The notes under the pieces are model-generated. The model made no database searches, was not told the DNA's origin, and saw only the letters and a program-made list of their open reading frames with translations. A stretch of 64,000 nt of DNA from CAYNWT01 sp964485095 (GTDB lineage: Bacteria > Planctomycetota > Planctomycetia > Planctomycetales > Planctomycetaceae), in contig CAZAIB010000007.1 of assembly GCA_964485095.1 (NCBI GenBank), forward strand, positions 1 through 64,000, read 5' to 3'. Positions 8,684 to 18,145 of this stretch are shown here, in pieces. Within the stretch, counting starts at the first letter, position 1. Each line of letters opens with the position of its first letter. Position numbers and translations under genes: made by a program.

Positions 8684-10459
8684 ATGCCCGTGTTTCTTGC
8701 CGCAATCGCATGCTGTCTTCCGATCGAGCATCCGTTCTCAATTACCGAAGCTGATATCTACGTCACGCAAACCGGCGCGAGTCTGCAACTGAAGCTGTTT
8801 GCCGAAGACCTGGACCGGTTCCTGGTGCTCGAACAAAACGAGACCGGCCTGATTAGTAAGAAGGAAATGGAACGCGGCATTCAGGAATACAAACAGTTCC
8901 TCGCCGATCGTGTCATCATTCGTGACGCTGCGGGTGAACCGATCCCTGGCAAGTTAACCAATCTGGTCGGGTTCGAAATTCCCGAGGACGGCATCGATGT
9001 TCCGGATCTCATGGAATACACGCTGACTTATCAGTTCGAGTACAAATTTGAGAAGCCGCCCGAGTTCCTCACGTTCGAACAAAACATTACGGACCGCAAC
9101 TTCACTCTGCCATCAGAAATGAGGTTGGCGTTGAAGCAAGAGGGTAGCGAAGCAGTTTACTCGCGAGTCATCAAGCCGGGCGAACCGCACACGCCGCCCC
9201 GGTTTGATTGGAGCAACCCGCCGCTCTCGGAAGATGCGAGCGAGAAGGAATGGGATGAGTGGGTCAATCGGCAGCGTGAAGCGAACCTGGGCATTACCAG
9301 TTACGGCAGCGTGTACTCGTTTATCTACCTGACGGATTACGAAGTTCGTCACGAGGTTCTGGTTCCACTGGCCACGTTGGCGGCGATTTTTGAAATCAAA
9401 CGCAAAGACGAATCGTGGCTTGAGGTCGAAGAACAAGACGCCGCACGCGAGGCGGTTAAGAAGTACTTTGGAACCGGCAACCCTGTCACGATTGATGGCG
9501 TCGAGGTGCAGCCGGTGTTCGATCGAATCGATTTCCATGCGTTGGACCTCCGCGACTTCGCGATGCAGGCTCCATCGAAACGCGTCAGCATGGCAAGCGG
9601 GCGCGTGGGCCTCATCATGTCCTACAGCACCAAGGGCACGCCAAACACGGTGAAGATGGAATGGACGAAGTACAGTCCCAACATCCAAAAAATTCACTCG
9701 GTCGTCTTCGCGTTCGAAGACGTCAGCAAGTTTCGGTTCTCGCGGTTCGCCAATGGCCGTCCGTTCAAATGGAAGAATCCCGGTCGTGAGCCACGGCCGG
9801 AGATCTCAGCCATCGCTGCCGAACTGCCGCCCAAACCGGAACTCACGATCCGCCCCATCGCATACGGCGGCATTGGAGCCGGCGTGCTACTGTTTCTATT
9901 CGGGCTGAAAAAGTTCGGGTGGAAAGCGATCTTCCTGTTGCTTGTCGGAGCCGGCACTGCTGCCGCAACCTGGACCCAAACGCAGACAGTGGATTCACCG
10001 TTCGAAGAACCAACTGGTCTAAGTGATCTCGAAACGCAAACGATTTTCGAAACGCTTCACCGCAATGTGTATCGCGCGTTCGACTACGGGACCGAAGACG
10101 AAGTGTACGACGCTTTGGATGCGAGTGTCTCCGGTGACCTACTGAAGGAAACGTATCTCAATATCCGCAAGTCACTGGAAGTGCGAGAGCAGGGCGGCGC
10201 GATGGCGCGAATTAGTGAGGTGTCTTATCTGCCGGGCGTTCGGGTTGAAGATGAAACACTGGCCTGGCCCGCGTTCAGGATGCGTTCTAACTGGACTGTT
10301 TCCGGAACCATCGAACACTGGGGCCACATCCACGAACGCGCGAATCAGTTTGAGGGTATCTTCACGGTCGAACTGGAAGGCGATTCGTGGAAGATTACCA
10401 GCTTCGAGATCGTCAACGAAAAACGCATCAAAGCCAAGACACAGTTGCGCAAGTTCTAA
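8684..10459 (+). CDS. Uncharacterised membrane-anchored protein, 591 aa
   Basis: I do not recognise this family. The ATG at 8684 is preferred over the GTG at 8594 because it opens directly onto a signal-like hydrophobic stretch (MPVFLAAIACCLPIEH) and the GTG lies inside a dispersed repeat. A large extracytoplasmic region (about residues 25-405) is followed by two close hydrophobic helices near 418-455 (GGIGAGVLLFLFGL and AIFLLLVGAGTAAA). A C-terminal globular part (about 465-591) has alternating beta strands ending WKITSFEIVNEKR, reminiscent of NTF2/Tim44-like folds; that is only an impression. It follows the DsbD and ABC genes on the same strand and precedes a 78-residue gene by 21 bases, so it is probably co-transcribed with that gene. 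Confidence 0.82.
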   Translation: MPVFLAAIACCLPIEHPFSITEADIYVTQTGASLQLKLFAEDLDRFLVLEQNETGLISKKEMERGIQEYKQFLADRVIIRDAAGEPIPGKLTNLVGFEIPEDGIDVPDLMEYTLTYQFEYKFEKPPEFLTFEQNITDRNFTLPSEMRLALKQEGSEAVYSRVIKPGEPHTPPRFDWSNPPLSEDASEKEWDEWVNRQREANLGITSYGSVYSFIYLTDYEVRHEVLVPLATLAAIFEIKRKDESWLEVEEQDAAREAVKKYFGTGNPVTIDGVEVQPVFDRIDFHALDLRDFAMQAPSKRVSMASGRVGLIMSYSTKGTPNTVKMEWTKYSPNIQKIHSVVFAFEDVSKFRFSRFANGRPFKWKNPGREPRPEISAIAAELPPKPELTIRPIAYGGIGAGVLLFLFGLKKFGWKAIFLLLVGAGTAAATWTQTQTVDSPFEEPTGLSDLETQTIFETLHRNVYRAFDYGTEDEVYDALDASVSGDLLKETYLNIRKSLEVREQGGAMARISEVSYLPGVRVEDETLAWPAFRMRSNWTVSGTIEHWGHIHERANQFEGIFTVELEGDSWKITSFEIVNEKRIKAKTQLRKF

Positions 10460-10480
10460 GTCTCCGCGAGGTCCACACCA

Positions 10481-10717
10481 ATGAAACCAGATTTCGCAAT
10501 CCGGGGTTGCGCGGAGTCTTTGGTCGACGCGGACGTTGATGCTCTTGTTGCAATCGCGACCCCCCACCTTGAAGACCGCCGCCTGCGAGCGTTACTGGTT
10601 CGAGACGAGAACCAGGTCGAAATCCTGATCGAAGGCCTGGGCGCGGGTACGTCCATCGAAGTCCGCCGAATCGATGGCGTCTGGACCCAAAAGTCACGCA
10701 GCGACTTCAAAACATAA
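10481..10717 (+). CDS. Small hypothetical protein, 78 aa
   Basis: A 78-residue acidic cytoplasmic-type protein with no signal peptide and no recognisable domain. It starts 21 bases after the 591-residue gene, with a GAGG ribosome-binding-like sequence at 10467-10471. Its predicted alternation of helix and strand and its even composition look like a real protein rather than a shadow frame. Function unknown. Confidence 0.6.
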   Translation: MKPDFAIRGCAESLVDADVDALVAIATPHLEDRRLRALLVRDENQVEILIEGLGAGTSIEVRRIDGVWTQKSRSDFKT

Positions 10718-10806
10718 TCGCACTTTGCCTCGCGGGTTGAACCTTACTGCTCAAATGTGCAAACTGAACGTACAGAGTGTGCATTGTCCCGTAGGCGGAG
10801 TTTTTC

Positions 10807-13038
10807 ATGCAGTCACGAGCAGGTCAGGCCATAATCGCGATCCTAATAATCGGTGGTGCCGGTGGCGCGTTGTATGCGATTCTTGGGAGCGGTAGCGAAG
10901 AGGAAGAAGTGGCCGCGCCAAAGAAGCTCGTGGTTCCACTTGCAGCAATCACTCCGCCAACGCCATTGCTGGCAATGGGTATCGAACAAGCAGCGGTCAA
11001 CGAAGCGTTGGCGGTCTTGTGTGACCCCATCGACATTGAAGCACTGGAAAAGCAGTGCGAGGACCTTATCGATAAGCTTGACCCCAACGACAGGCTCACA
11101 GCTCCCGCAGATCTGCGCACACAAAAGGACCATCAGCGTTTACGAATCACTCGGTCTCATCTGGTCCCCGAGTACACAGCGACTTGTCAGGATCCACCAG
11201 CGATTCGAGACGAAGTGATCGACTTGCTGAACAAGATTGAGCGCGTTGACTATGGTTTCGACGATGACGACAAAACAGAAATGTACGCCAGACTGGACGA
11301 GATATGCTCGACCGGTCCGGGAAACCCACTCCTGGAGTGGATGTCGATCACTGTTGCTGGGGTAGCCAGGAGAGACGATTACCGCGCCTTAGTATTGAAT
11401 TTGCCAAACGTAGATTGTTCGGACCGATTCAAGCTTCAGGTTGCCGTCGACTACCTGCTTAGTCAGCCCTCAAATAACTCAGTAAAGAGGGACATCTACA
11501 GGACCTACGCGCGGTTGCTAGCGGCTGAACTAGGTCGGTTTGACCCTGAAACGGACGATCTTCGATCTGTCGTCGAAACTTACTTCAGCTGGCATCTACA
11601 ACTGCCCAAGGCAGTGAAGATTTGGGTTCTGTTGGAATGGGCAAGAGCCAAGCCAGACATGCACCCATTCTTTACCAATTACCTTGCTGGCGATGCGTCA
11701 GAAATTGTTGGCTGGCACTACAGAGGCGGCGGCTACGCAAACACGGTTGGCGAAGATGGATGGAAGGTTTTCAGTGAAGAGTTCGAGAAGTCTCGGCGTT
11801 ACTTCTTAAACGCGTGGTCCATGTTTCCCAATCTTCCCTACGCACCTGGACGATTAATCGGGAATGCCCGGGCGGGTTCAGGGGGAAGCCGAACCGCGAG
11901 AGAGTGGTTCGACATCACAACGGCCATTCGGTTTGATTACGCGACAGCGTACCAACTATATGTTCCTTCTCTCCTACCACGGTGGGGTGGTAGCGATGAG
12001 CAAATGTATGCGTTTGTTCGTGAGTGTTTTGAGACGGACACGCCTCTGACAATTGTTCCGTCCCAGGCGATACGACAGTTTCGCTGGTATCTAAAGCAGG
12101 AAGAGAATGTCAAAAGAAACTTCCTTCGGTACTCGCTGGAAACCACGGACCTGCTCAATTTTGTTGCCGACCGGTTGGTGGAATGGAAGAAGGAACATGG
12201 GGACCACGAATCGCTGTATCTGGACCTCCCACGCGAGTGGGCCCTGAGCAACCTGATACGGAACCGCATGTTCCTTGAGGCTGCTCCATTGATCACCAAC
12301 TTTGAAGAGGCGATCAGTCTGGATGGCATTTCCGAGACCGGCGATCCGATGTTTTGCCTGCAGGCAGCTAAGGCGATGGGGGGCGAGAACGCCTCAACGT
12401 TGGATGATCTTGAGCAACGTTTTGCCCAACCATTTTCTGAGTTCTCGATGTCAGAACTTGAGACATGGAACGAGGAAGTGAAACAGCAGTCTCAGACAAC
12501 GCATGGTCCGTACCTACGGGCTCGAGCTGAGTTCATTCGTGTCCAGGCCCAATTGGCAGCCGGGCAGGAAGCGCAGCTTCACTGTGATACTCCCACTGCA
12601 TGCTGGGAGGCCTTGCGATGCGACTTGTCGCTGGATGACCGCGACACGCTTGAGCTTAGGGAAACCAAAGGAACCCGCCAATCCGGCTGGTGGAACGTGG
12701 CCTCTAGGATTTCCTTCCCGTTGCCGTATACGCTCAAAGCGAGTATTGAGCGAGTTGGCGAAGCAGACAGCGATTTAGCGATCTTACTCGCTCAAAGGCC
12801 CTACGACCCGAGCATCCTGCCAGCCCCACTGCGGCGGTTTAAGAAGCATGCGATATTCGAACTGCCCGCTGGAAAGCAGCTACAACTTGAGGTCCGCGTC
12901 ACAGCAGACTCGGCGACCTGTTTGGTTAATGGTAAAGCAGTTTCGGGTGACGTGGACGAAATGTCTGATGAGTTGACCGTCTGGTTTGAAACGCGGACCC
13001 CACTACGGATTAGCAACATCAAGGTGGTCACCAGGTAG
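10807..13038 (+). CDS. Uncharacterised 743-aa protein with N-terminal membrane anchor
   Basis: Not recognised. Residues about 6-26 (AGQAIIAILIIGGAGGALYA) form a single anchor helix next to a short N-terminus. It is followed by an acidic linker and a long, mostly helical region (about 60-590) with several Trp-rich and Leu-rich segments that could be TPR-like, although no clean repeat can be aligned by eye. The last 140 residues look like a beta sandwich of the LamG/DUF1080 type (LVNGKAVSG, LRISNIKVV). The ATG at 10807 has a GGAG sequence about 7 bases upstream. The gap to the 78-residue gene is 89 bases, so it could be the end of that operon or have its own promoter. Confidence 0.82.
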   Translation: MQSRAGQAIIAILIIGGAGGALYAILGSGSEEEEVAAPKKLVVPLAAITPPTPLLAMGIEQAAVNEALAVLCDPIDIEALEKQCEDLIDKLDPNDRLTAPADLRTQKDHQRLRITRSHLVPEYTATCQDPPAIRDEVIDLLNKIERVDYGFDDDDKTEMYARLDEICSTGPGNPLLEWMSITVAGVARRDDYRALVLNLPNVDCSDRFKLQVAVDYLLSQPSNNSVKRDIYRTYARLLAAELGRFDPETDDLRSVVETYFSWHLQLPKAVKIWVLLEWARAKPDMHPFFTNYLAGDASEIVGWHYRGGGYANTVGEDGWKVFSEEFEKSRRYFLNAWSMFPNLPYAPGRLIGNARAGSGGSRTAREWFDITTAIRFDYATAYQLYVPSLLPRWGGSDEQMYAFVRECFETDTPLTIVPSQAIRQFRWYLKQEENVKRNFLRYSLETTDLLNFVADRLVEWKKEHGDHESLYLDLPREWALSNLIRNRMFLEAAPLITNFEEAISLDGISETGDPMFCLQAAKAMGGENASTLDDLEQRFAQPFSEFSMSELETWNEEVKQQSQTTHGPYLRARAEFIRVQAQLAAGQEAQLHCDTPTACWEALRCDLSLDDRDTLELRETKGTRQSGWWNVASRISFPLPYTLKASIERVGEADSDLAILLAQRPYDPSILPAPLRRFKKHAIFELPAGKQLQLEVRVTADSATCLVNGKAVSGDVDEMSDELTVWFETRTPLRISNIKVVTR

Positions 13039-13119
13039 CCAGTGAGAAGCGTATCGGCGAGATAAGCTCCAGTCGCACCGTCGCTTGCAGTAGATGAGCT
13101 CCGCCATCACGATGGGAGT

Positions 13120-14367
13120 ATGACGTCTTCAGAACCAACTTCTCCGGCCGCGAAGCCAGCTCGGCAGATTAGTGTCGACGTGTACCGCGGTATGGTCATG
13201 TTTCTCATGCTTGCGGAGATACTGCATCTTTCGCATGCGGCAGATCGATTTCCTGGCAACAAATTTCTGGAGTGGTTGCAGTTCCATACCTCGCATGTTG
13301 CCTGGGAAGGTTGTTCGCTGCACGACTTGATTCAGCCGGGCTTTACATTCCTGGTCGGTGTGGCGATGCCGTTTTCGATCGCCAGTCGGATGAAGCGGAG
13401 CCAGTCTGCAGGTCGCATGCTGCTGCACGCTGCCTGGCGATCGTTGTTGCTGATTGTGATTGGAATTGCCCTGCGTTCGATGGATCACGAACGAACCAAC
13501 TTCACGTTTGAAGACACGCTGACTCAAATCGGCATGGGGTACTTCTTTGTGTTCCTCATCGCGTTAGCGCCGCGGTGGGTTCACTACGCTTCCGCTGTGG
13601 CGATTCTGGTTGGCTTCTGGGGCGCGTTCGCATTGTCGCCTGCTCCGCCCGCTGACTTTGACTATCCGGCTGTGGGAGTCGCTGAAGACTGGCCGCATCA
13701 CCATGACGGTTTCGCATCGCGGTGGAACAAAAACAGCAACGTGTCCTGGCAGGTGGATCAATGGTTCATGAATCTCTTCCCGCCAGCTCCACCGTTCGAT
13801 TGGGAGATCGAGGAAGGAAAGAAAGACAAAGACGGCCGGTTCATTTTCAATGGCGGCGGTTATTCGACGCTGTCGTTTGTACCCACGATGGCCACGATGC
13901 TGTTTGGGCTTATTGCCGGCCTGTGGTTAAAGGAACCGCTTAGCAATTCCGCTCGCATGACACGGTTCCTCATCGCGATTGCGATCGGCCTTGGTGCAGG
14001 GTGGGCTCTCGCATGGGCAGACATTTGCCCGATGGTAAAACGGATCTGGACACCATCGTTTGCGTTGTTCAGCGGTGGTTGGTGCATGCTGTGGTTGCTG
14101 GTTCTGCACGTCATTTGCGATGTTGGGAAATGGAAAGCCTGGGCCTACCCATTTCTTGTCATCGGAGCGAACTCGATTCTGATTTACGTGATGAGCTGGA
14201 CCGCTGAATCACCAATCAAGAACACGCTCTACCGTCATTTCGGAACACGTCCGTTTGCCGTTTTCGGCGAACCGTACACGGAAGTCGTCTCGGGAGCCGT
14301 CACGCTATTGATCATGTTTGCCGTGCTGCTGTGGTTGTACCGCCGCAAAGTGTTCATTCGGATCTAG
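13120..14367 (+). CDS. HGSNAT-like membrane acyltransferase (DUF5009/DUF1624)
   Basis: 415 residues of polytopic membrane protein. The N-terminal motif RQISVDVYRGMVMFLM matches the R.xSLDxxRG opening of the heparan-alpha-glucosaminide N-acetyltransferase-like family. Enzymes of this class move an acetyl group across the membrane onto glucosamine residues. About ten hydrophobic helices alternate with short loops, and the final part has the conserved-looking GANSILIYVMSW. A soluble loop about residues 185-245 is rich in Trp, Asp and Lys. It is 81 bases after the previous gene and probably a separate unit. Substrate here is unknown; a cell-surface glycan is the reasonable guess. Confidence 0.85.
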   Translation: MTSSEPTSPAAKPARQISVDVYRGMVMFLMLAEILHLSHAADRFPGNKFLEWLQFHTSHVAWEGCSLHDLIQPGFTFLVGVAMPFSIASRMKRSQSAGRMLLHAAWRSLLLIVIGIALRSMDHERTNFTFEDTLTQIGMGYFFVFLIALAPRWVHYASAVAILVGFWGAFALSPAPPADFDYPAVGVAEDWPHHHDGFASRWNKNSNVSWQVDQWFMNLFPPAPPFDWEIEEGKKDKDGRFIFNGGGYSTLSFVPTMATMLFGLIAGLWLKEPLSNSARMTRFLIAIAIGLGAGWALAWADICPMVKRIWTPSFALFSGGWCMLWLLVLHVICDVGKWKAWAYPFLVIGANSILIYVMSWTAESPIKNTLYRHFGTRPFAVFGEPYTEVVSGAVTLLIMFAVLLWLYRRKVFIRI

Positions 14368-14443
14368 CGTTACTGGCCAACGGAAGAAGGTCGCAGAACT
14401 CATGCCCTGCGACCTCAATCCGCCCTGTTCTTCGTCAGCAGGT

Positions 14444-15313
14444 CTACGTGGCTGTTGTTGGGCCAGTTGGTTCTGAGATCGCTGGAGGAGGTCCTCCCGG
14501 ACCGCTCCCGGAACCGTCGCCGCTTCCTCCGCCAGGGCCATCATCCAATTCGCCCTCTTCGGGGGCGTCAATAATCGCAATCGAAACAGTCACCCCCGTA
14601 TGCAGCGTTGCGCTGACGACTCCATTGACTTTTGTAGCCGCCGCGCTGTTGATGAAAATGGAATCGCCCGGCTTCAGGTCAAATGTTCCGGTTATCGTTT
14701 TGCTGGCTGCCTTTGTTTGTTTGGGGGCACCATTCTCGGTCCATGTGATCTTTGATGGTTTGAGGGTCAGTTTCCTGCTTAGGCCGCCGGGGCCGTCTCG
14801 AGTGACGTCGATCGAACCGAACCCGTTCGCGGTTGGATTCAGCACTCCATTCCCATCGTCGTCGCTGGTATCGCGGACGACAGAAATGGCGTAGCTAAGG
14901 ATTCCGTTTTCCTCACCGGTGTAGGTGAGCGTCATCTGTGCCTTCCCAACGCCTTGCACATTGTTCGAATCTCCAGCTACACCCTGTGCAGAGCCCTTGG
15001 CGGTTCCGTGTACTTCAGCAGTGGATCCCGTGTCCCGGTGGGGTGTTCCGTTAATGTGGCAGTAACTCTGTGTATCGGCTTTCGCCAAGGCGCCGTCGCG
15101 TGCCTTGGACTTCTTGGTCTTTAGGAATCTGGGGAACAGTCCGCCTTCGTATTCACCGCGATCTTGCCCTTCACTCCCGTTTGCTGACACTTTCGACAGA
15201 CCAAAGGTCTTCCACGCACCCCACGATTCGAGCTGCAGAGGGTCGTCTGCATGTGCGCTGGGTGAGAAGATCGCAAGCGAACCCAGTAAGAAAGCAGTCG
15301 TCAGGAATCTCAT
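14444..15313 (-). CDS. Secreted hypothetical protein, 289 aa, Gly/Pro-rich tail
   Basis: The signal peptide is clear (residues 1-22, ending PSAHADD). The mature part is of unknown family: it has one Cys-His-rich segment (SYCHINGTPHRD), several beta-strand-like stretches, and a low-complexity C-terminus (about 255-289) rich in Gly, Ser and Pro. It lies convergent with the acyltransferase gene and has its own upstream region. The plus-strand frame opposite it is a shadow. Confidence 0.78.
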   Translation of the reverse strand: MRFLTTAFLLGSLAIFSPSAHADDPLQLESWGAWKTFGLSKVSANGSEGQDRGEYEGGLFPRFLKTKKSKARDGALAKADTQSYCHINGTPHRDTGSTAEVHGTAKGSAQGVAGDSNNVQGVGKAQMTLTYTGEENGILSYAISVVRDTSDDDGNGVLNPTANGFGSIDVTRDGPGGLSRKLTLKPSKITWTENGAPKQTKAASKTITGTFDLKPGDSIFINSAAATKVNGVVSATLHTGVTVSIAIIDAPEEGELDDGPGGGSGDGSGSGPGGPPPAISEPTGPTTAT

Positions 15314-15495
15314 AAAGCTGTTCCGTTGAGTGTGGGATGTTCAAAGATGGCGGCCCACCTTAAAGTCACCAAAACGGTCACGTATCCTCGCTGGATTCGC
15401 TGTATTTTCGGCGAATTCGTCAAATTGTGTACCTGTCGAGCCCACAATGACATTTGCAGACGCGCCGGCAAACTAACTTTGACAACGAGAATTCA

Positions 15496-16524
15496 ATGGC
15501 AGTCACAATCGAAGGCTACAGCGTCGTCTGCAAGACAGATCGCATCGCGCCGCTACTGGAATCCGGCGACCTGACGCTGCCCAATGTCACGCCGATTGGT
15601 GATGATGACATCTGGCGCTGCTGTTTTATGGGATTGGTCGATGCCCAAAAGTTTGCCGAGTCTTTGCAGGCTCTTGGTCTGAACACGACCCAGGGTCCGG
15701 ATTCGGACGTCGTGCTTGTCAGTGAGTTCGAACGCACGGTCGAACCGTACTGCGAGTGGTTGCAGATTGCTCCGTACGAGAACGCAGTCATCGGTTGGAA
15801 AACCGGAACCACGCCAGAATCTGTCAGAGCGCGTGAGGGGTGGGATCCGAAAGTTGGTTCCGGACTCATGTTCAAGTCGCGTGATTCGGAAGACCTGGAA
15901 TTTCGCCGGTTGGAAGGCAACGTTGAGGTGTATTTCGACAAGACGCTTGGGAAGGAAGTCTATCTTGGACGCACAACGTCACCGATCGACGCCTTGTTCC
16001 AATCGGCCACGGAAGTCATCAGGCAACACTTCAGGAGTATCGGCGAACCGATTCTGACCGGGCAGCCTGCAGACGATGTTCGTGGTGCCGTTGAGAACCT
16101 GGACAAGGTTCTGGACGAAGTCCCCGACGCCTGGCGCGCGCTGTGGTATCACGGGAAGGCCAATATCGCGTTAGGCAACATGGAAGCCGCGCATGGATCT
16201 TTGAAGAAAGCGTTCGAGATTGAATCCAACGTTGAGATCATCCCGCGAGAACTGGCCGGCGTTTGCCTGGTTCTGAAACGTTTCGACGAAGCTGTGACTG
16301 TGGGCGAAGCCGCGGTGGCGCTTGAGCCTGATAGCCCGGAACTGCTTTGCAATCTGGCGACGGCCTACCTGCTGGCGGCCAGGTTAGATGCGGCTGCCAA
16401 AGCGGTCGATGCGGCACTCTCATTCGATTCTGAGGACCCCATCGCCAGCATGATCAAGCAGCGAATCGACGAGGTACAGGCAGGAACACGTAAGCAACCG
16501 CAGGCAATCGACGACCTGCACTGA
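15496..16524 (+). CDS. TPR-containing protein, 342 aa
   Basis: The ATG at 15496 (MAVTIEGYSVVCKTDRI) is preferred over 15454, whose extra residues look like untranslated leader. Residues about 1-185 form a mixed alpha/beta domain that I do not recognise, containing several Trp. Residues about 195-335 contain tetratricopeptide-like helices with the typical A/L/Y spacing (AWRALWYHGKANIALGN, ELLCNLATAYLLAARLD), so it probably acts as a protein-protein scaffold. No signal peptide, so it should be cytoplasmic. Confidence 0.82.
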   Translation: MAVTIEGYSVVCKTDRIAPLLESGDLTLPNVTPIGDDDIWRCCFMGLVDAQKFAESLQALGLNTTQGPDSDVVLVSEFERTVEPYCEWLQIAPYENAVIGWKTGTTPESVRAREGWDPKVGSGLMFKSRDSEDLEFRRLEGNVEVYFDKTLGKEVYLGRTTSPIDALFQSATEVIRQHFRSIGEPILTGQPADDVRGAVENLDKVLDEVPDAWRALWYHGKANIALGNMEAAHGSLKKAFEIESNVEIIPRELAGVCLVLKRFDEAVTVGEAAVALEPDSPELLCNLATAYLLAARLDAAAKAVDAALSFDSEDPIASMIKQRIDEVQAGTRKQPQAIDDLH

Positions 16525-16618
16525 GAAGCCCGGCATCTGAGTTGCCCTCACGCTTGAGTCAACGCGGCGTTCACTGGTTCCCTCGCCCGGTCTTCCTACA
16601 TCGAAGATGCCGGGCTTC
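16525..16618. repeat. 94-bp element with perfect 14-bp inverted ends
   Basis: GAAGCCCGGCATCT at 16525-16538 is the exact reverse complement of AGATGCCGGGCTTC at 16605-16618, with 66 bases between. It fills most of the gap between the convergent TPR and TerC genes. It could be a bidirectional terminator of unusual loop size or a REP/MITE-like element. Confidence 0.7.
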
Positions 16619-16634
16619 TACCGGGGCGCGACAA

Positions 16635-17696
16635 CTACGCTGACTTTGCAGCAGCTTTCGCCTTGGCTTGTGCCAGGAGCTTGCGTTGGTAGCGGCCCTG
16701 AACAATGTCAACGAAGACCAGTACGCCAATGACGAAGTAAAACGTGCTCTTGGCCATTGGTTCAACCGGATGGTTCAGGAACTTCAGGTGAGCCAGGTGC
16801 CCGCCTTCGGAGACCAGCATCACGCCCACGATGAGCAGGATAAACAGGCCCAGCACTTCGTACAGTCGGTTCTTCTGCAGGAACGTCGACACCCTGTCTG
16901 CAAGCACGATCATCATGATTCCACTGAAGACAATCGCCAGTGACATCACAATCATGCCACCAGTCGTGATGGTCGCCGCTTCACCAGGCTTGGAAGAACC
17001 AGCCAATGCAATCGCGCTGAGTATGGAATCGAAAGAGAACACAAGGTTCATGGTAACAATCCAAAACATCGCGCTGCCGACGCTTCGTTTGACCTCATCG
17101 GCGTGCCCGAGATCATCCATGCTTGTCATGTGGTAGATCTCTTTGATGGCCGTGTAGATCACGAACCCACCGCCCAAGAGCACAATGAAACTGTGTACGT
17201 TGAAGTCGCCTTCCACGTAGCCTGCGAATGGGATCTTGATGAACGGAGCCTGAAATTTCGAAATCGCGCCGACAACCACAAACAGCAGCACGATGCGAAG
17301 AACAATTGCCAGGCCGATACCCCACTTGCGGACCATCGACTGCTTTGATTCCTCAACGCGTTTGGATTCAATCGAAATGTAAAGCAGGTTGTCGAACCCA
17401 AGCACCGCTTGCAGCAGCGTGAGTACGATTAGAGTCATGAAGTACTTGAAGAACTGAGTGGTTGCAGACGGTTCTACTCCATCATCTGCACCGGCGTCCT
17501 GGGCGTTCGCTTCTTCCGTCCCCGCCGCTTCATTTCCGGCGGCAGGCTCAGCCGAGTCCTGAAGAACCATTAACTCGGAAGCGCTTGCGACGACTTGTAG
17601 CTGGGTCCAGTTGGTCGGCACAGCAACTGCCACACAGGGCAGGGTGGCCAACAGGAGCAGTAATGTCATCCGGCAGGTGGATTGGAGGCGGATCAT
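16635..17696 (-). CDS. TerC-family integral membrane protein with N-terminal extension
   Basis: 353 residues. Residues about 90-335 form a TerC domain: FDNLLYISIES near the start of the core and FSFDSILSAIALA later are the two acidic half-motifs typical of TerC proteins, which are linked to metal-ion handling such as manganese export. Helices follow the family pattern with conserved Asp in the membrane. Unlike the usual 230-320 residue TerC, it has a signal-peptide-like start (residues about 8-27) and an acidic Ala/Glu/Asp linker (about 45-75). I looked for a yybP-ykoY-type manganese riboswitch upstream and could not see one. Confidence 0.9.
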   Translation of the reverse strand: MIRLQSTCRMTLLLLLATLPCVAVAVPTNWTQLQVVASASELMVLQDSAEPAAGNEAAGTEEANAQDAGADDGVEPSATTQFFKYFMTLIVLTLLQAVLGFDNLLYISIESKRVEESKQSMVRKWGIGLAIVLRIVLLFVVVGAISKFQAPFIKIPFAGYVEGDFNVHSFIVLLGGGFVIYTAIKEIYHMTSMDDLGHADEVKRSVGSAMFWIVTMNLVFSFDSILSAIALAGSSKPGEAATITTGGMIVMSLAIVFSGIMMIVLADRVSTFLQKNRLYEVLGLFILLIVGVMLVSEGGHLAHLKFLNHPVEPMAKSTFYFVIGVLVFVDIVQGRYQRKLLAQAKAKAAAKSA

Positions 17697-18145
17697 GTGG
17701 TGTCCTTCGCCGTGCGGTTTGTTCTCTGAGTCAGGCTAATTTCAATCGACTGGAATGTCTGGCGAAAATGTAGCGAACTGGCGTTCTGCGCGAAGGTGGG
17801 ATCTGATGCGGCGGAAAAGGGGGCGGCAGACCCATTGCAATCGGCGGGATGTGCCGGTTCCGGAGGCTTTGAATGGGCACCTGGCCGTTCCAACCAGCGA
17901 TTGTTGAATCCGGTACTGGTCAGCCAACAGGACGCCGAATACCATTCCGGACGCCGAGGTTGCGTTGCCCCGTACTCAAGCACTTGGCGTTCTAGTGGCC
18001 GAATTCGTTGTTCAGAGAACAGTTTGGCCAAAAATCGCGGAAATGGGCTGGCTCGACATGCGTGCTGCCGCAATTTTTAATACTTTGCTAGCTGACGCCG
18101 CCTTCCCAACATCCAACCAAGTAAGAACTCAAGACGGAGAACCGG
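17697..18145. promoter_or_regulatory. Divergent intergenic region, 449 bases
   Basis: This lies between the terC-like gene (minus) and the small CxxCH gene (plus), so it should carry both promoters. Two or three open frames cross it, but their composition is not protein-like. An AT-rich patch at about 18072-18090 (AATTTTTAATACTTTGCTAG) lies upstream of the plus-strand gene and could hold its promoter; I cannot assign boxes with confidence. Confidence 0.45.

Noticed and set aside
14331..14894. Plus-strand open frame across the end of the secreted 289-aa gene
   Set aside because: The minus-strand gene has a clear signal peptide and a sensible composition; this frame does not.
17697..17800. Possible yybP-ykoY manganese riboswitch before the TerC gene
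   Set aside because: No conserved core or paired structure of that riboswitch class can be seen in this stretch on the minus strand.
17693..18073. Minus-strand open frame whose stop overlaps the TerC start by ATGA
   Set aside because: The overlap can arise by chance at any ATGA; the sequence is not protein-like and no homology is visible.
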